Part shown: piece after piece, positions 19,169 to 28,700 of the stretch | How the letters are laid out: every line of letters begins with the position of its first letter | Numbering within the stretch: position 1 is the stretch's first letter | Source: Trichormus sp. M33_DOE_039 | Lineage (GTDB): Bacteria > Cyanobacteriota > Cyanobacteriia > Cyanobacteriales > Nostocaceae | Assembly (NCBI GenBank): GCA_015296085.1 | Contig: DVDT01000031.1 | Location: 62,001 to 126,000, forward strand | Length of the DNA stretch: 64,000 nt | Direction: 5' to 3' | The notes under the pieces: generated by a model | Databases searched by the model: none | Told to the model about the DNA's origin: nothing | Seen by the model: only the letters and a program-made list of their open reading frames with translations | Program-made: the position numbers and the translations under genes

Positions 19169-20124
19169 CAACTACTAATCCAATGGTATCGGTGATTATC
19201 CCTGCTTATAACGCGGCTGAGTTTCTACCAGATGCGATCGCCTCTGTACAACAACAGACTTTCTCTGATTGGGAACTATTGATCATTAATGATGGATCTA
19301 CGGATGACACTGTGGCAATTATCGGAGAGTATCAAACAGTAGATGACCGTATTCATCTTATAAACCAAAGTAATCAGGGTGTTTCTACTGCCCGCAATCT
19401 GGGAGTAGAAAAAAGTCGAGGTCAAATCTTGGCTTTTCTCGATGCTGATGATCAGTGGCTACCAAACAAACTCTACCAACACCTCAAGCATTTTCAATCC
19501 CATCCCCGCTTAGGGGTAAGCTTTGCCCAAGTGGAAATATTGAATCAACTGGGTGAAGCCAGCGGACAATTTTCTAGTTCCCGTTTGACTAATTTAAAAC
19601 CAGAATATTTCCTTTCCGAAAACCCCACAACTACAACCTCTAATTGGGTAGTGCGTCGGGAAGTCTTTCATCAGGTGGGAGGCTTTTGTCGCGACATGAG
19701 CTATTCCGAGGATTTGGAGTGGTTGTTGAGGGTTAGCTGTACTGATGATTGGGAAATCGCAGGCATCGACCAAGTTTTGACTCGGTATCGTACTAGTTCT
19801 GGTGGGCTTTCTGCAAATTTATATCGTATGGAAGCAGGTTGGAATCAACTTGCACAGAAAGCAAAAGTTTATGCACCCTCGTTAGTTGAGCGTCATTTTG
19901 CATTGGCTCAAGCTTTGCATCTGCGTTATTTGGCTCGACGCGCTTTTCGTTTGCAGCTACCTGCGGATGTGGGTATGGATTTTATGACTCGCGCTTTGCT
20001 TTCTGATTGGCGGTTGTTAGTGTATGAGCCACGGCGGAGTTTTTTGACTTTGGTGGCGGTGTTTGGGATGTGGTTGATGGAGGGGATTTGGCTCACGCCG
20101 AGAGTAAGAGTTGAGAAGAGTTAA
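19165..20124 (+). CDS. Glycosyltransferase family 2
   Basis: 319 aa GT-A enzyme. It shows the opening VSVIIPAYNAAEFLPDAIAS, the nucleotide-binding DGSTDDT, the metal-binding DADD near residue 91-94 and the catalytic-region SEDLEWLLRV near 183. The start overlaps the flippase stop by 4 bp. It is a close paralogue of the next gene: both share the EDxEWLLRV/EDIECWLRI region, a tail with RYLARRA, and the RRSFLTLVA/RRTLISCSA ending. This suggests a tandem duplication and successive addition of related sugars. Confidence 0.88.
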   Translation: MTTTNPMVSVIIPAYNAAEFLPDAIASVQQQTFSDWELLIINDGSTDDTVAIIGEYQTVDDRIHLINQSNQGVSTARNLGVEKSRGQILAFLDADDQWLPNKLYQHLKHFQSHPRLGVSFAQVEILNQLGEASGQFSSSRLTNLKPEYFLSENPTTTTSNWVVRREVFHQVGGFCRDMSYSEDLEWLLRVSCTDDWEIAGIDQVLTRYRTSSGGLSANLYRMEAGWNQLAQKAKVYAPSLVERHFALAQALHLRYLARRAFRLQLPADVGMDFMTRALLSDWRLLVYEPRRSFLTLVAVFGMWLMEGIWLTPRVRVEKS

Positions 20125-20139
20125 TTAAGAATTAATTTT

Positions 20140-21165
20140 ATGAAAGTATCTGTAATTATTCCTGTTTATAATTCTGAAGGTTCTGTGGCTGAGACTTTGC
20201 GATCAGTGTTGGCGCAGACATATAAGGATTTTGAAATCATTATTGTTGATGATGGTTGCACAGATAAGAGCATTGAGATTTGCCAAAAATTTGTGGATAC
20301 CCGGATGCAAATTGTTCATCAACGAAATCGAGGACTGGCTGGGGCGAGAAATACCGGGATTCGTCACGCAAAAGGAGAATATTTAGCTTTTATTGATAGT
20401 GACGATCTGTGGCTACCAGAGAAGTTAGCGAAGCACGTTGAACATTTGGAGCGATCGCCTACTGTGGGTGTGAGTTTTTCTCGCTCGATTTTGATTGATG
20501 AACAGAGTCAACCTCTGGGAATTTATCAAATGCCGCAGTTAACTGACATTACACCAGAATATTTGTTCTGTCGTAATCCCATCAGTAACGGTTCATCGGT
20601 AGTCATTCGCAGAGATGTTTTGAGTGAGATTAAGTTTCAGGAGAATTTATACGGTGAGGTAGAAGACTTTTACTTTGATGATCGCTTTCGTCAATCTGAA
20701 GATATTGAATGCTGGTTGCGTATTGCTCTGCAAACTAACTGGAAAATTGAAGGTATAGCTGAAGCTTTGACTCTTTATCGGGTGAATATGGGCGGTTTAT
20801 CAGCCAATATTCTCAAACAATATGAATCGTGGGAGAAAATTCTGGTAAAAACCCAAGTGTATAATCCTGAGTTTATTAAAAATTGGGGTAATAGGGCTAG
20901 AGCCTATCAGCTACGGTATTTAGCCAGGAGAGCAGTTAGACAGCGATCGCCTGAAATAGCTGTCAGTTTACTACACAAAGCCTTGAAAACCCATTGGCGA
21001 ATTCTATTAGAAGAACCTCGCCGCACATTAATCTCTTGTAGTGCTGCATATTTACTCTGGATTTTGCCTAAATCTGTGTATCAGTCATTAGAAAAATTGA
21101 TGATGCAAATCACTGGTAACACGCAAAAACGACGCATCCAGCATGAACAAATTAAGACTGTTTAA
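20140..21165 (+). CDS. Glycosyltransferase family 2, paralogue of upstream gene
   Basis: 341 aa. GT2 motifs: VSVIIPVYNSEGSVAETLRS, VDDGCTDKS, IDSDD near residue 86-90 and QSEDIECWLRI near 189. It has an insertion relative to its neighbour around residues 170-180 (acidic and aromatic, VEDFYFDDRF). It starts 15 bp after the upstream gene. It probably adds a second sugar in the same pathway. The acceptor cannot be predicted from sequence. Confidence 0.87.
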   Translation: MKVSVIIPVYNSEGSVAETLRSVLAQTYKDFEIIIVDDGCTDKSIEICQKFVDTRMQIVHQRNRGLAGARNTGIRHAKGEYLAFIDSDDLWLPEKLAKHVEHLERSPTVGVSFSRSILIDEQSQPLGIYQMPQLTDITPEYLFCRNPISNGSSVVIRRDVLSEIKFQENLYGEVEDFYFDDRFRQSEDIECWLRIALQTNWKIEGIAEALTLYRVNMGGLSANILKQYESWEKILVKTQVYNPEFIKNWGNRARAYQLRYLARRAVRQRSPEIAVSLLHKALKTHWRILLEEPRRTLISCSAAYLLWILPKSVYQSLEKLMMQITGNTQKRRIQHEQIKTV

Positions 21166-21248
21166 TAGTTGACTGTGACTATTAAGTTATTCTCTCTCTG
21201 CTTTCCCAATACCCAGTTCCCAATTACTTTACTTCAATCAAATCAAGC

Positions 21249-21701
21249 ATGAAAGTATTATTAGTTTGTTCTTCTGGTGGACATTTTAAAGGTCTTCAGC
21301 AATTGCGTTCTTTTTGGGAAAATCATGATCGCACTTGGGTGAGTTTTAATACAGCTACAACAAAGGCTGCTCTGACTGGAGAAACGGTTTACTGGGCTTA
21401 CAGTCCTACTAATCGTAATCTTCCTAATTTGCTCAGAAATTTATACTTAGCTTTTAAAGTCATTCGAGAAACTAAACCCGATCTGATTGTCTCTACAGGT
21501 GCAGGTGTTGCAGTCCCTTTTTTGATTCTGGGGAAACTCTTTGGTAGTCAGACTGCATTTATCGAATCTGTCACCCGAATTCATACTTTGAGTTTATCCG
21601 CCAAGCTAGTTTTACCTTTTCTCAATGTTCTATATGTGCAGTGGCCGCAACTACAAGCCCGTTATCCTCAAGCTGAACTCGTCAGCCCACAGGAGAGTTA
21701 A
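21249..21701 (+). CDS. Alg14/PssD-like glycosyltransferase subunit
   Basis: 150 aa. The N-terminus (MKVLLVCSSGGHFKGLQQLR) with SSGGH, the segment RETKPDLIVSTGAGVAVPFL and the FIESVTRIHTLSLSAK loop match the Alg14/PssD/CpsF family. These proteins anchor and complete a GT28-type transferase whose catalytic half is a separate Alg13/PssE-like protein, and that partner is the next gene. The 132-bp gap between them is filled by a tandem repeat. Confidence 0.82.
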   Translation: MKVLLVCSSGGHFKGLQQLRSFWENHDRTWVSFNTATTKAALTGETVYWAYSPTNRNLPNLLRNLYLAFKVIRETKPDLIVSTGAGVAVPFLILGKLFGSQTAFIESVTRIHTLSLSAKLVLPFLNVLYVQWPQLQARYPQAELVSPQES

Positions 21702-21770
21702 TCAGGCTGCGTTTAGTTGAATACCAGCAGGGGAAGCAGAGGAAGAGAAAAGGATTTATATAACTTTCCT

Positions 21771-21829
21771 GATACCCCTACACCCTTACACCCCTACACC
21801 CCTACACCCTCACACCCCTACACCCCTTC
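21771..21829. repeat. Short tandem repeat (about 8-bp unit, tacacccc)
   Basis: Degenerate tandem array of ctacaccc-type units directly upstream of the Alg13-like start codon. Similar words occur at 36207-36229 and 48564-48595. It is a short tandemly repeated sequence of the sort scattered through Nostocales genomes. It creates a spurious proline/threonine-rich N-terminal extension in the reading frame. Confidence 0.75.
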
Positions 21830-21833
21830 AAAT

Positions 21834-22334
21834 ATGATTTTAGTCACCGTTGGTACAGAACAATATCCTTTCAATCGTCTCATGCACTGGATCGAGGTGT
21901 TATTGCAAACCGAATTAATTCAAGAGGAAATTGTGGTTCAGTACGGTAACTCGACGATTTTACCTGCTGGTGCAAAGGTTTACCGTTTCCTCAAAGAAGA
22001 GAATTTTCAAGATTTAATTCGTCAGGCGCGAATTGTGATTGCTCACTGCGGTGAAGGAACTTTACTACTGTTGGATTCTTTGGATAAGCCTTATATTTTG
22101 GTGGCTCGCAGTCAGCAGTTTCAAGAACACGTTGATGATCATCAAGTAGAACTGGCTTTAGCACTATCGCAGATTAATGTCCCTATTGCTTGGTGTCCTG
22201 GTGATTTGGTGCGCTTTCTGGAACAACCCAGACAAGTATCGGTTGCTGATGTATCTAATGCTGTTGCGATCGCACTTTGCAATAGTCTGCAAAATCGTTT
22301 TGGTCAAACTAGTCGTCAATTACAAGGTGTATAG
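21834..22334 (+). CDS. Alg13/PssE-like glycosyltransferase (GT28 C-terminal domain)
   Basis: 166 aa from the ATG at 21834, which begins MILVTVGTEQYPFNRLMHWI, the normal N-terminus of this family. An upstream in-frame ATG at 21717 would add 39 residues encoded by the tandem repeat and is rejected. The motif VIAHCGEGTLLLLDSLDKPY near residues 63-85 is the donor-sugar site. It should act with the Alg14-like protein encoded upstream on a lipid-linked acceptor. The next gene starts 2 bp after its stop, so the two are translationally coupled. Confidence 0.84.
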   Translation: MILVTVGTEQYPFNRLMHWIEVLLQTELIQEEIVVQYGNSTILPAGAKVYRFLKEENFQDLIRQARIVIAHCGEGTLLLLDSLDKPYILVARSQQFQEHVDDHQVELALALSQINVPIAWCPGDLVRFLEQPRQVSVADVSNAVAIALCNSLQNRFGQTSRQLQGV

Positions 22335-22336
22335 CA

Positions 22337-23338
22337 ATGGTAACTTCAAATTCTCCAGCTAAATTAACTCTAGTTACTACTCGTTTAAATCACATTTTAT
22401 TAGTACAGATGCCCCTCCGATTAACTGTAATTGAGGCAGTGGCATTCCGGGAGTTATTTCAAACATTTGTGACAGATTCTAATACCACCAAAATAATTTT
22501 AGATTTTGGTAAAACTACGATTATTGATAGTAGCGGTGTTGGTTCAATGATTAGCAACCTCAAATTGGCACAGACTAAAAAAATCGAATTAGTTTTGTGG
22601 AGTGTTAACCAACAAGTGAAATTAGCTTTTGGTTTAGTAGGTTTAGATAAGATTTTAAATATTGAAACCAATACAGAAGCCACTATTACTACTCTTAACC
22701 GCAAGCTAGAAAAGCGTCCACCTCTAACCCATCCCTCGGTGCGATCGCCTGTTAAGCGCGCAATTGATATTTTGGGTGCAATTTTAGGATTGTTCGTAAC
22801 AGCTTTGTTATTTGTGCCAATTGTGATCGCTATTAAACTTGATAGTCCTGGGCCTATATTATTTAGTCAAATTCGCTGCGGTTGGATGGGACAACGGTTT
22901 CGTATTTGGAAGTTTCGCTCAATGGTGACGAATGCAGAAGCCCTGAAATCTACTATTGCAAACCAAGCTTCTGGTGCTTTTTTCAAGAATGATGAAGACC
23001 CTAGAATTACCCGTGTGGGACGCTTTCTTCGCAAAACTAGCCTTGACGAATTTCCCCAATTTTGGAATATTCTCATTGGGGATATGAGTTTAATTGGTAC
23101 TCGTCCCCCGACTCCCGACGAATTAGAACAATATGAGATACAGAACTGGCAGCGTCTAGATGTTAGACCCGGACTCAGTGGAGAATGGCAAGTGAATGGC
23201 CGCTCAAAAATTCGTAATTTTGAGGAGGTGATTCAACTAGATTTGCGCTATCAAGATAATTGGAGTTTAGCTTATGATTTAAAGCTCATTTTGAAGACAA
23301 TTATTGTTGTATTCAACAAAGATTCAGGGGCAGTATAA
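22337..23338 (+). CDS. STAS domain fused to initiating sugar transferase (WcaJ/PglC type)
   Basis: 333 aa in two parts. Residues about 10-115 are a STAS (anti-sigma-antagonist) domain with the phosphoacceptor loop IIDSSGVGSMISNL; Ser66 aligns with the phosphorylated serine of SpoIIAA. Residues about 138-333 are a complete bacterial sugar transferase: membrane segment 148-168, SPGPILFSQIRCG, WKFRSM, the catalytic-type stretch FLRKTSLDEFPQFWNILIGD, and MSLIGTRPP then RPGLSGEWQVNGR. Such enzymes start polymer synthesis by moving a phospho-sugar to undecaprenyl phosphate. The stop is followed 6 bp later by an RsbW-like kinase gene. I infer that phosphorylation or partner binding at the STAS domain controls the initiating step. 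The fusion is visible in one frame with no break. Confidence 0.88.
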   Translation: MVTSNSPAKLTLVTTRLNHILLVQMPLRLTVIEAVAFRELFQTFVTDSNTTKIILDFGKTTIIDSSGVGSMISNLKLAQTKKIELVLWSVNQQVKLAFGLVGLDKILNIETNTEATITTLNRKLEKRPPLTHPSVRSPVKRAIDILGAILGLFVTALLFVPIVIAIKLDSPGPILFSQIRCGWMGQRFRIWKFRSMVTNAEALKSTIANQASGAFFKNDEDPRITRVGRFLRKTSLDEFPQFWNILIGDMSLIGTRPPTPDELEQYEIQNWQRLDVRPGLSGEWQVNGRSKIRNFEEVIQLDLRYQDNWSLAYDLKLILKTIIVVFNKDSGAV

Positions 23339-23344
23339 ATATTA

Positions 23345-23812
23345 ATGAAAACACATGTGTTGATCCATAACTCTACTCTGCAAGTTGCCAGTGACTTAGA
23401 TGCAATGACAACAATTGTAGAATGGTTCGATCAATTCAACCACATCCCCATAACTTATCAATTATGGCTAGAAGCTCAAACTGCCGTAATTGAAGGTTTT
23501 ACAAATGTGGTACGCCATGCCCATCGCTACCTGAGTCCTGAAACTCCTGTAGAGATAAATGTACAAATATCTCAAGAATTTTTTGAGGTATGTATTTGGG
23601 ATCAAGGCGATATTTTTGATTTTGAACTAGCTTTAGAAAATTTCCATACAGAAGTTAGCGATCGCTCATTTAATCCCTTAGACCATGAGGCTCATTGGGG
23701 GTGTATCTTCTTACTAAAACTGAGAAAAGAATATGGCTGGACAATTAGCTACAACCGTGAATCAGGAAATAGAAATTGCTTATGGCTGCAAAAAACTTTA
23801 GTTAATAGTTAA
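23345..23812 (+). CDS. RsbW-like serine kinase / anti-sigma-type ATPase
   Basis: 155 aa HATPase_c_2 protein. The N-box is EGFTNVVRHAH (about residues 51-61) and the G1-like motif is IWDQGDIFDF near 85. The G2 region is EAHWGCIFLLK near 118, degenerate compared with the usual GxGxG but acceptable for this family. Proteins of this type phosphorylate STAS partners on serine and may also hold a sigma factor. No sigma gene is present nearby, while two STAS proteins are: the fusion 6 bp upstream and a free one downstream. The most likely substrates are therefore those STAS domains. Confidence 0.82.
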   Translation: MKTHVLIHNSTLQVASDLDAMTTIVEWFDQFNHIPITYQLWLEAQTAVIEGFTNVVRHAHRYLSPETPVEINVQISQEFFEVCIWDQGDIFDFELALENFHTEVSDRSFNPLDHEAHWGCIFLLKLRKEYGWTISYNRESGNRNCLWLQKTLVNS

Positions 23813-23817
23813 GAACA

Positions 23818-23956
23818 TTGGTTTAAATAGTTTTTAGAGTTATACCAATTCTCTATGAAGTTGCGCCAAATAAATGATGTAGAGACGTTGCATGCAACGT
23901 CTCTACAGTACAGAATAAAGTACATCTTCATCAATAAACGGTATTATTTAAACCAA
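23818..23956. mobile_element. MITE-like nested inverted repeat
   Basis: A 139-bp stretch with outer 12-bp arms (23818-23829 with 23945-23956), further partial symmetry (atgaag/cttcat, atacc/ggtat) and at its centre a perfect 30-bp palindrome (23878-23907, containing gacgttgcatgcaacgtc). The same palindrome, with one symmetric base change, occurs inside an NRPS gene at 52940-52969. It separates the RsbW-like gene from the free STAS gene. No transposase is encoded. Confidence 0.75.
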
Positions 23957-24005
23957 GTTCTATGTTTATTGAACTTTAGAGAAAATTCGATTTTCAAGGA
24001 TAAAA

Positions 24006-24335
24006 ATGAATTACAAAGATAAAGTAAAAGTTATTCAGCCTCGTGGAATTTTTGACGGAAGAAGGGGTAGAAAGCTTTATCAAGAAGTGATTGATATGAT
24101 TGATAAAGATACCGAAACGGTTCTAGTTAATTGTCAAGATATTAATTTTATGGATAGTTCTGGATTTGGAACTCTGCTTTTGACACTAAAAACAGTGAGG
24201 CAGAAGAAGGGAAGACTAGTTCTCTGTTCACTCAATGATCAAATAAAGATGATTCTTGAACTTAGTGACACAGCAAATATTTTTGAAGTGTTTCCTGATC
24301 AGATATCTTTTATCGAAACAGTACCTCAAAAGTAA
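24006..24335 (+). CDS. STAS-domain anti-sigma-factor antagonist (SpoIIAA/RsbV-like)
   Basis: 109 aa, a single STAS domain with the phosphoacceptor loop INFMDSSGFGTLLLTL; Ser52 is the predicted phosphorylation site. An aaggataaaa ribosome-binding stretch precedes the ATG. The gene lies 193 bp after the RsbW-like kinase, separated by a palindromic element, and is convergent with the PP2C phosphatase gene. It is probably the soluble switch protein that exchanges between kinase and phosphatase in the same pathway as the STAS-sugar transferase. Confidence 0.88.
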   Translation: MNYKDKVKVIQPRGIFDGRRGRKLYQEVIDMIDKDTETVLVNCQDINFMDSSGFGTLLLTLKTVRQKKGRLVLCSLNDQIKMILELSDTANIFEVFPDQISFIETVPQK

Positions 24336-24381
24336 GGATGATTACTTAATCCCCTCAAGTTGTTTCAACAATTTATCACCT

Positions 24382-24410
24382 CTGACTTTTCACATCCCGT
24401 GAAAGGTCAG
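24382..24410 (+). terminator. Hairpin after the free STAS gene
   Basis: 12-bp stem with one G-T pair (24382-24393 with 24399-24410), 5-nt loop, followed by ttta. It lies 46 bp after the STAS stop codon and is a probable terminator. Confidence 0.55.
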
Positions 24411-24507
24411 TTTATCACCCCAGGTTCTTTGAAAATTACGGGTTATATCAAGTTTCGATACTTACTTATAATTACATTGTTATTGTAGTAACCCAAAATA
24501 ATTAATT

Positions 24508-24534
24508 GTTGGGTTTCACTTCGTTAAACCCAAC
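24508..24534. repeat. Dispersed inverted repeat (gttgggttt...aaacccaac)
   Basis: 9-bp perfect arms (24508-24516 with 24526-24534) around cacttcgtt. This word is a common dispersed repeat in cyanobacterial intergenic DNA. It lies between two convergent genes and may add to termination. Confidence 0.6.
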
Positions 24535-24557
24535 CTACGGTAATTATAAGCTCTTAA

Positions 24558-25727
24558 TTAACTAAAATTAATTTCTATTAAAGAGCAGTCATCGCTAAAT
24601 ACTTGACTGCTAGTTTGTATTTTAATTTGTTCTAAAATTACATCTAAATCAGCTTTAGATGACTGATTAGATAAATTCAATAAATTGATTAAACCATCCA
24701 AACTCCACATTTTACCATCAGATTTTTCTACTTCATAAACTCCATCGCTAAAAACATAGAGTTTACTAGATGCTGGAATATCACATACAGCATGATAATA
24801 TTCTGCTTCTGCAAAAGCTCCAATGGGTAAACTACGGGTGCATAATTGTTTGACTTCTAAACCAGATTCATCTGATGGCAAAAATAGTAAAGCTGGAGGA
24901 TGTCCAGCACTAGCATAAGTTAGCTGATGAGAATTACGGTTAAAAACACCATACCAAATTGTAAAGTATTGAGCATTGTGCTTGTCCATTTGGAATATCT
25001 CATTTAAATCCTGTAGAACTTCACATGGTTGATGAAGTTTAGCTTGAGGAAGAGAATGCGATCGCAGTAAATTATGTACAGAAATTGAAGGTAGAGCTGC
25101 TGCTAATCCATGTCCCGAAACATCTAGTAAATAAATAACTAAATGTTCATCATCTAACCAATAGTAATCAAAGCAATCACCACCTAATTGTCGAGATGGT
25201 AAAAACCGCGAGTTGATGGTAACTAGTCCTGACATCGGCGCAGGCAAAATAGATTTGACATAATCAGCAGCTTCTTTTAACTCTGTTTCTAAAAGCTGTT
25301 TTTGAACTTTTAAATCTTTCGCTAATCTCTGAAGTTCTCGATTGGCTTGGTATAGTCTCAGTCCGGCTCGGACGCGTGCTTTTAATTCACTCATCTCGAT
25401 GGGTTTACTTAAGAAGTCATCCGCACCTGTATCCAAACCTTCAACTCTGTCTTCTACTGATGTTCTGGAAGTTAATAAAATGAAAAATGTATTTGCTAAA
25501 AATGCTTGAGATTTAATTTCCTTACATACTTCTAAGCCATCCATTTCATCCATTTGCCAATCACAAATAATAATTGCCGGATGATATTTATGTGCTTTTT
25601 CCAACCCTTGCATACCACTAGAGGCGAGGATTACTTCATAGCCTTGTTCTTCTAGTGTTCCTTTGATAATGAATTGGATAATACGATCATCATCAATTAC
25701 TAAAATTTTGACCTTGGAATCAGACAT
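24558..25727 (-). CDS. Response regulator with PP2C (SpoIIE/RsbU) phosphatase output
   Basis: 389 aa. The N-terminal receiver domain (about 5-125) has ILVIDDDRI, the phosphoacceptor Asp in IICDWQMDEMDG (about residue 56), LTSR and the KPIE lysine. A helical linker (about 130-165) leads to a PP2C-type phosphatase (about 175-389) with SRQLGGDCFDYYWL, LLDVSGHGLAAAL and the later FSDGVYE, giving the metal-binding aspartates. Such proteins dephosphorylate STAS partners once their receiver is phosphorylated. The gene follows the hybrid kinase by 53 bp on the same strand and faces the STAS gene. This completes a kinase/antagonist/phosphatase set. Confidence 0.88.
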   Translation of the reverse strand: MSDSKVKILVIDDDRIIQFIIKGTLEEQGYEVILASSGMQGLEKAHKYHPAIIICDWQMDEMDGLEVCKEIKSQAFLANTFFILLTSRTSVEDRVEGLDTGADDFLSKPIEMSELKARVRAGLRLYQANRELQRLAKDLKVQKQLLETELKEAADYVKSILPAPMSGLVTINSRFLPSRQLGGDCFDYYWLDDEHLVIYLLDVSGHGLAAALPSISVHNLLRSHSLPQAKLHQPCEVLQDLNEIFQMDKHNAQYFTIWYGVFNRNSHQLTYASAGHPPALLFLPSDESGLEVKQLCTRSLPIGAFAEAEYYHAVCDIPASSKLYVFSDGVYEVEKSDGKMWSLDGLINLLNLSNQSSKADLDVILEQIKIQTSSQVFSDDCSLIEINFS

Positions 25728-25780
25728 TTTGGGGATTGGGGGAAATCAATTAAAAGTTCAAAATGAAGGAATGCTGTTGA

Positions 25781-28700
25781 CTAATGACTCTTGACCAAAA
25801 GACCTTGAAGAGCATGAATAACATTGTTATATTCGCTTTCTAGTTGATCAACCAGATTAGATAATTGCTCTAATGTTTGTTTATTTGCTGCATCTTCCAA
25901 GGTGGCGCAAACTTTTCCTAGATTAAGTGCGCCAATACTAACACTAGGCGATCGCAAAGCGTGAGCTGCTTTTCTCAACTTATCTCGCTCTCTAGAGGCT
26001 ATGGCTTCCCGAATAGTTTGGATTGTGGCTGGAGTATCGTCTAAGTATATTTGGATGATTTCTGCAATCATCTTATCAGCTTCACTACCTCCCATTTGGC
26101 GTAAGTATTCCATAGTCTTGAGGTCAATCACCGATTCTAGCGTCAGGGAAGGGGAATTACAAACGCGGTCAACTGTGCTTGTCAAAGAATGCTGAGTGTA
26201 GGGCTTAACCTGTGCTGAGTTGAAAGTGGCGAACGGTAAGTGATCCGGCTCTATCTCTTCTGTCTTCATGATTGACACTTGATAATGCTCGTAACCGAAT
26301 TTTTTTAGGACTGCTTCTAGTGCTTCTAGACTAATGGGTTTACTGATGTAATCATCCATCCCCGCGATTAAGCATTGCTGGCGATCCTCTGGGCGAGCAT
26401 GGGCTGTCATGGCAATAATCCAAGGTTGGACTGTTGAGGAAAAATCTGTGCGAATCCGGTGAGTTGTTTCCCAGCCATCCATTTCAGGCATTTGGATGTC
26501 CATAAACACAACATCATAGATTTGTCTTTGTAAAGCTTCTAAGGCTTCACAACCATTATTAGCCACATCTGCGCGATAACCTAACCGATGCAACATTTTG
26601 ATGGCAATTTTTTGATTGACTAATACATCCTCAACTAGCAGGATTTTGAATGGCAGGCTTTGGGCTAGTTGATAATCAATGTTTGGCAGAGTTGATTTAG
26701 GCAGTCGGGAGTAAGAAGGGAGGATTGCTTTGGGGTTTAACTGCTTCACCCAACTACCACGTACGATTTGTAAGAGTGTGTTGTGTAGCTGGTACTGTCT
26801 CACAGGTTTTTGCAGAAAAGCCGTAAACTCTGCTGCTACTTGTTTAACTTCTAAGGTTTGTTTCCCTTTAGAACTCAACATCACTAAAGGTAAATTTTGG
26901 TATCTGGGTATAGCACGAATTTTAGCTGTCAGGTTGAGGTTGTTAAAGCTTGGACTATCAATATCCAAGATGGCCAGATCAAAGGGTTTCTGCTCCCACA
27001 AACAATGCAAAGCTGTAGCATTAGACTCAACGACTTGGACGGATAATCCTAAAGTCTGGAGATGCGAGCTTAAGCATTGGCGCAAGTTGGTGTTAGCTAC
27101 TGCAAGTAGGAGTCGCTTCCCAACTAGTTCTGGATCGAGACCGAGGTCACTATCAATATGGTCAGGTTGAACTGGGAAAATGGCTGTGAAATGGAAGGTA
27201 GAACCCTGTTCTAGTTCACTTTCTACCCACATTCTGCCCCCCATGATTTCGCACAAACGCTTACTGATAGCTAAACCCAAGCCAGTACCACCATAACGTC
27301 TGGTCATGGAAGCATCTACTTGACTGAAGGGCTTGAACAGTCGATGTAAACGATCATCGGGTATGCCGATCCCTGTATCTTTGACGGTAAATTGCAATTC
27401 ATATTGATGGCCAACTAATGGCCGAGCGGCGATCGCCACCACAATTTCCCCTACATTGGTAAATTTGACGGCGTTACTAACTAAGTTCCAGAGAATCTGA
27501 CGCAGGCGGGTAATGTCACCAATGATCTGTGTGGGCGTGTCTGATGCTAATTGATACATCAGTTCAATACCTTTGGAGGCGGCTTGCGGTGCTAATAAAT
27601 CTAAAGCCTCTTCTACACAGGTGCGTAAGTCAAAGGGCTGTGCTTCTAACTCTAAATTGCCAGATTCAATCTTAGAAAAGTCGAGAATATCATTGATGAT
27701 TGTTAATAAAGCGTTGCCACTGTTACGGATAGTTTCTACATAATCAAGTTGCTCAGGTTTTAAAGTCGTATCTAACAGTAGTCCAGTCATGCCAATAATT
27801 GCATTCATCGGCGTGCGAATTTCATGGCTCATGGTGGCGAGGAAGTTACTTTTCGCCATGTTAGCGGTTTCTGCAATTTGCTTGGCAAGGTTCAGTTCTT
27901 CGTTTTGCTGTGCTAAGAGTTGAGTTTGTTGACTGGCTTGAGATAGTAACTGGGCTTGATGCAGGGCTATACCCATTTGATCTGCCAGGTGTTTGAGCAA
28001 ATCTAATTCTAGTTCAGTCCATTGTCTAGGGCGATCGCATTGATGGGCAATCAATAAGCCCCACAAATCATCCCGCACCAAAATCGGCACGACTAGATTG
28101 GCTTTAACTTGAAATTGCTTGAGAAATTCTACATGGCAAGATTTAAAACCAGCTCGATCTATATCGCTAATTGTGGTGATGTTTCCAGCACGATACCAGT
28201 CAAGATATCCTTGCTGGAGACAAGGATCATTGATATCTTGAGCCAGAGTTACCGACCATCCCGGAACAACAGCTTCCTGCACAACTTTACCAGAGCCATC
28301 GGGGTTGATGTGGAAAATGAGGACGCGATCGGCCTGCAAAATCTTCTGCACTTCTGTGACTGTCGTTTGCAGAATTTTTTCTAGTTTTAAAGACTGACGA
28401 ATTTCTTCAGTAATTTGCTTTAATAACAAAGCTCGTTGGTATTGCTGCTTGAGTTCTGCTTCGGCTTGTTTGCGTTCAGTGATATCTAAATGTGTCCCCA
28501 CCATTCTCAAGGCTTTTCCCTGGGAATTACAGCTAACTAACTTACCCCGGTCTAGAATCCACTTCCATTCCCCAGACTTAGATAGTAAACGAATTTCTGC
28601 TTCGTACACAGGGGTTTCTCCCTGGAAGTGGGCTTTCAATTGTTTTTGCATTCGGGGTAAATCTTCTGGATGCAACAACCGATTTCGCAGTTGAATCCCC

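Noticed and set aside
21771-21829. CRISPR-like array or proline-rich N-terminal domain of the Alg13-like protein
   Set aside because: The unit is about 8 bp with no spacers, and the family's normal N-terminus starts at 21834.
23345-23812. A sigma-factor partner for the RsbW-like protein in this locus
   Set aside because: No sigma-factor gene is present within the window; the STAS-sugar transferase is the only coupled effector.
26730-27170. 146-aa plus-strand frame inside the hybrid kinase gene
   Set aside because: Antisense to the receiver and HATPase-to-receiver region of a well-supported gene; a shadow frame.
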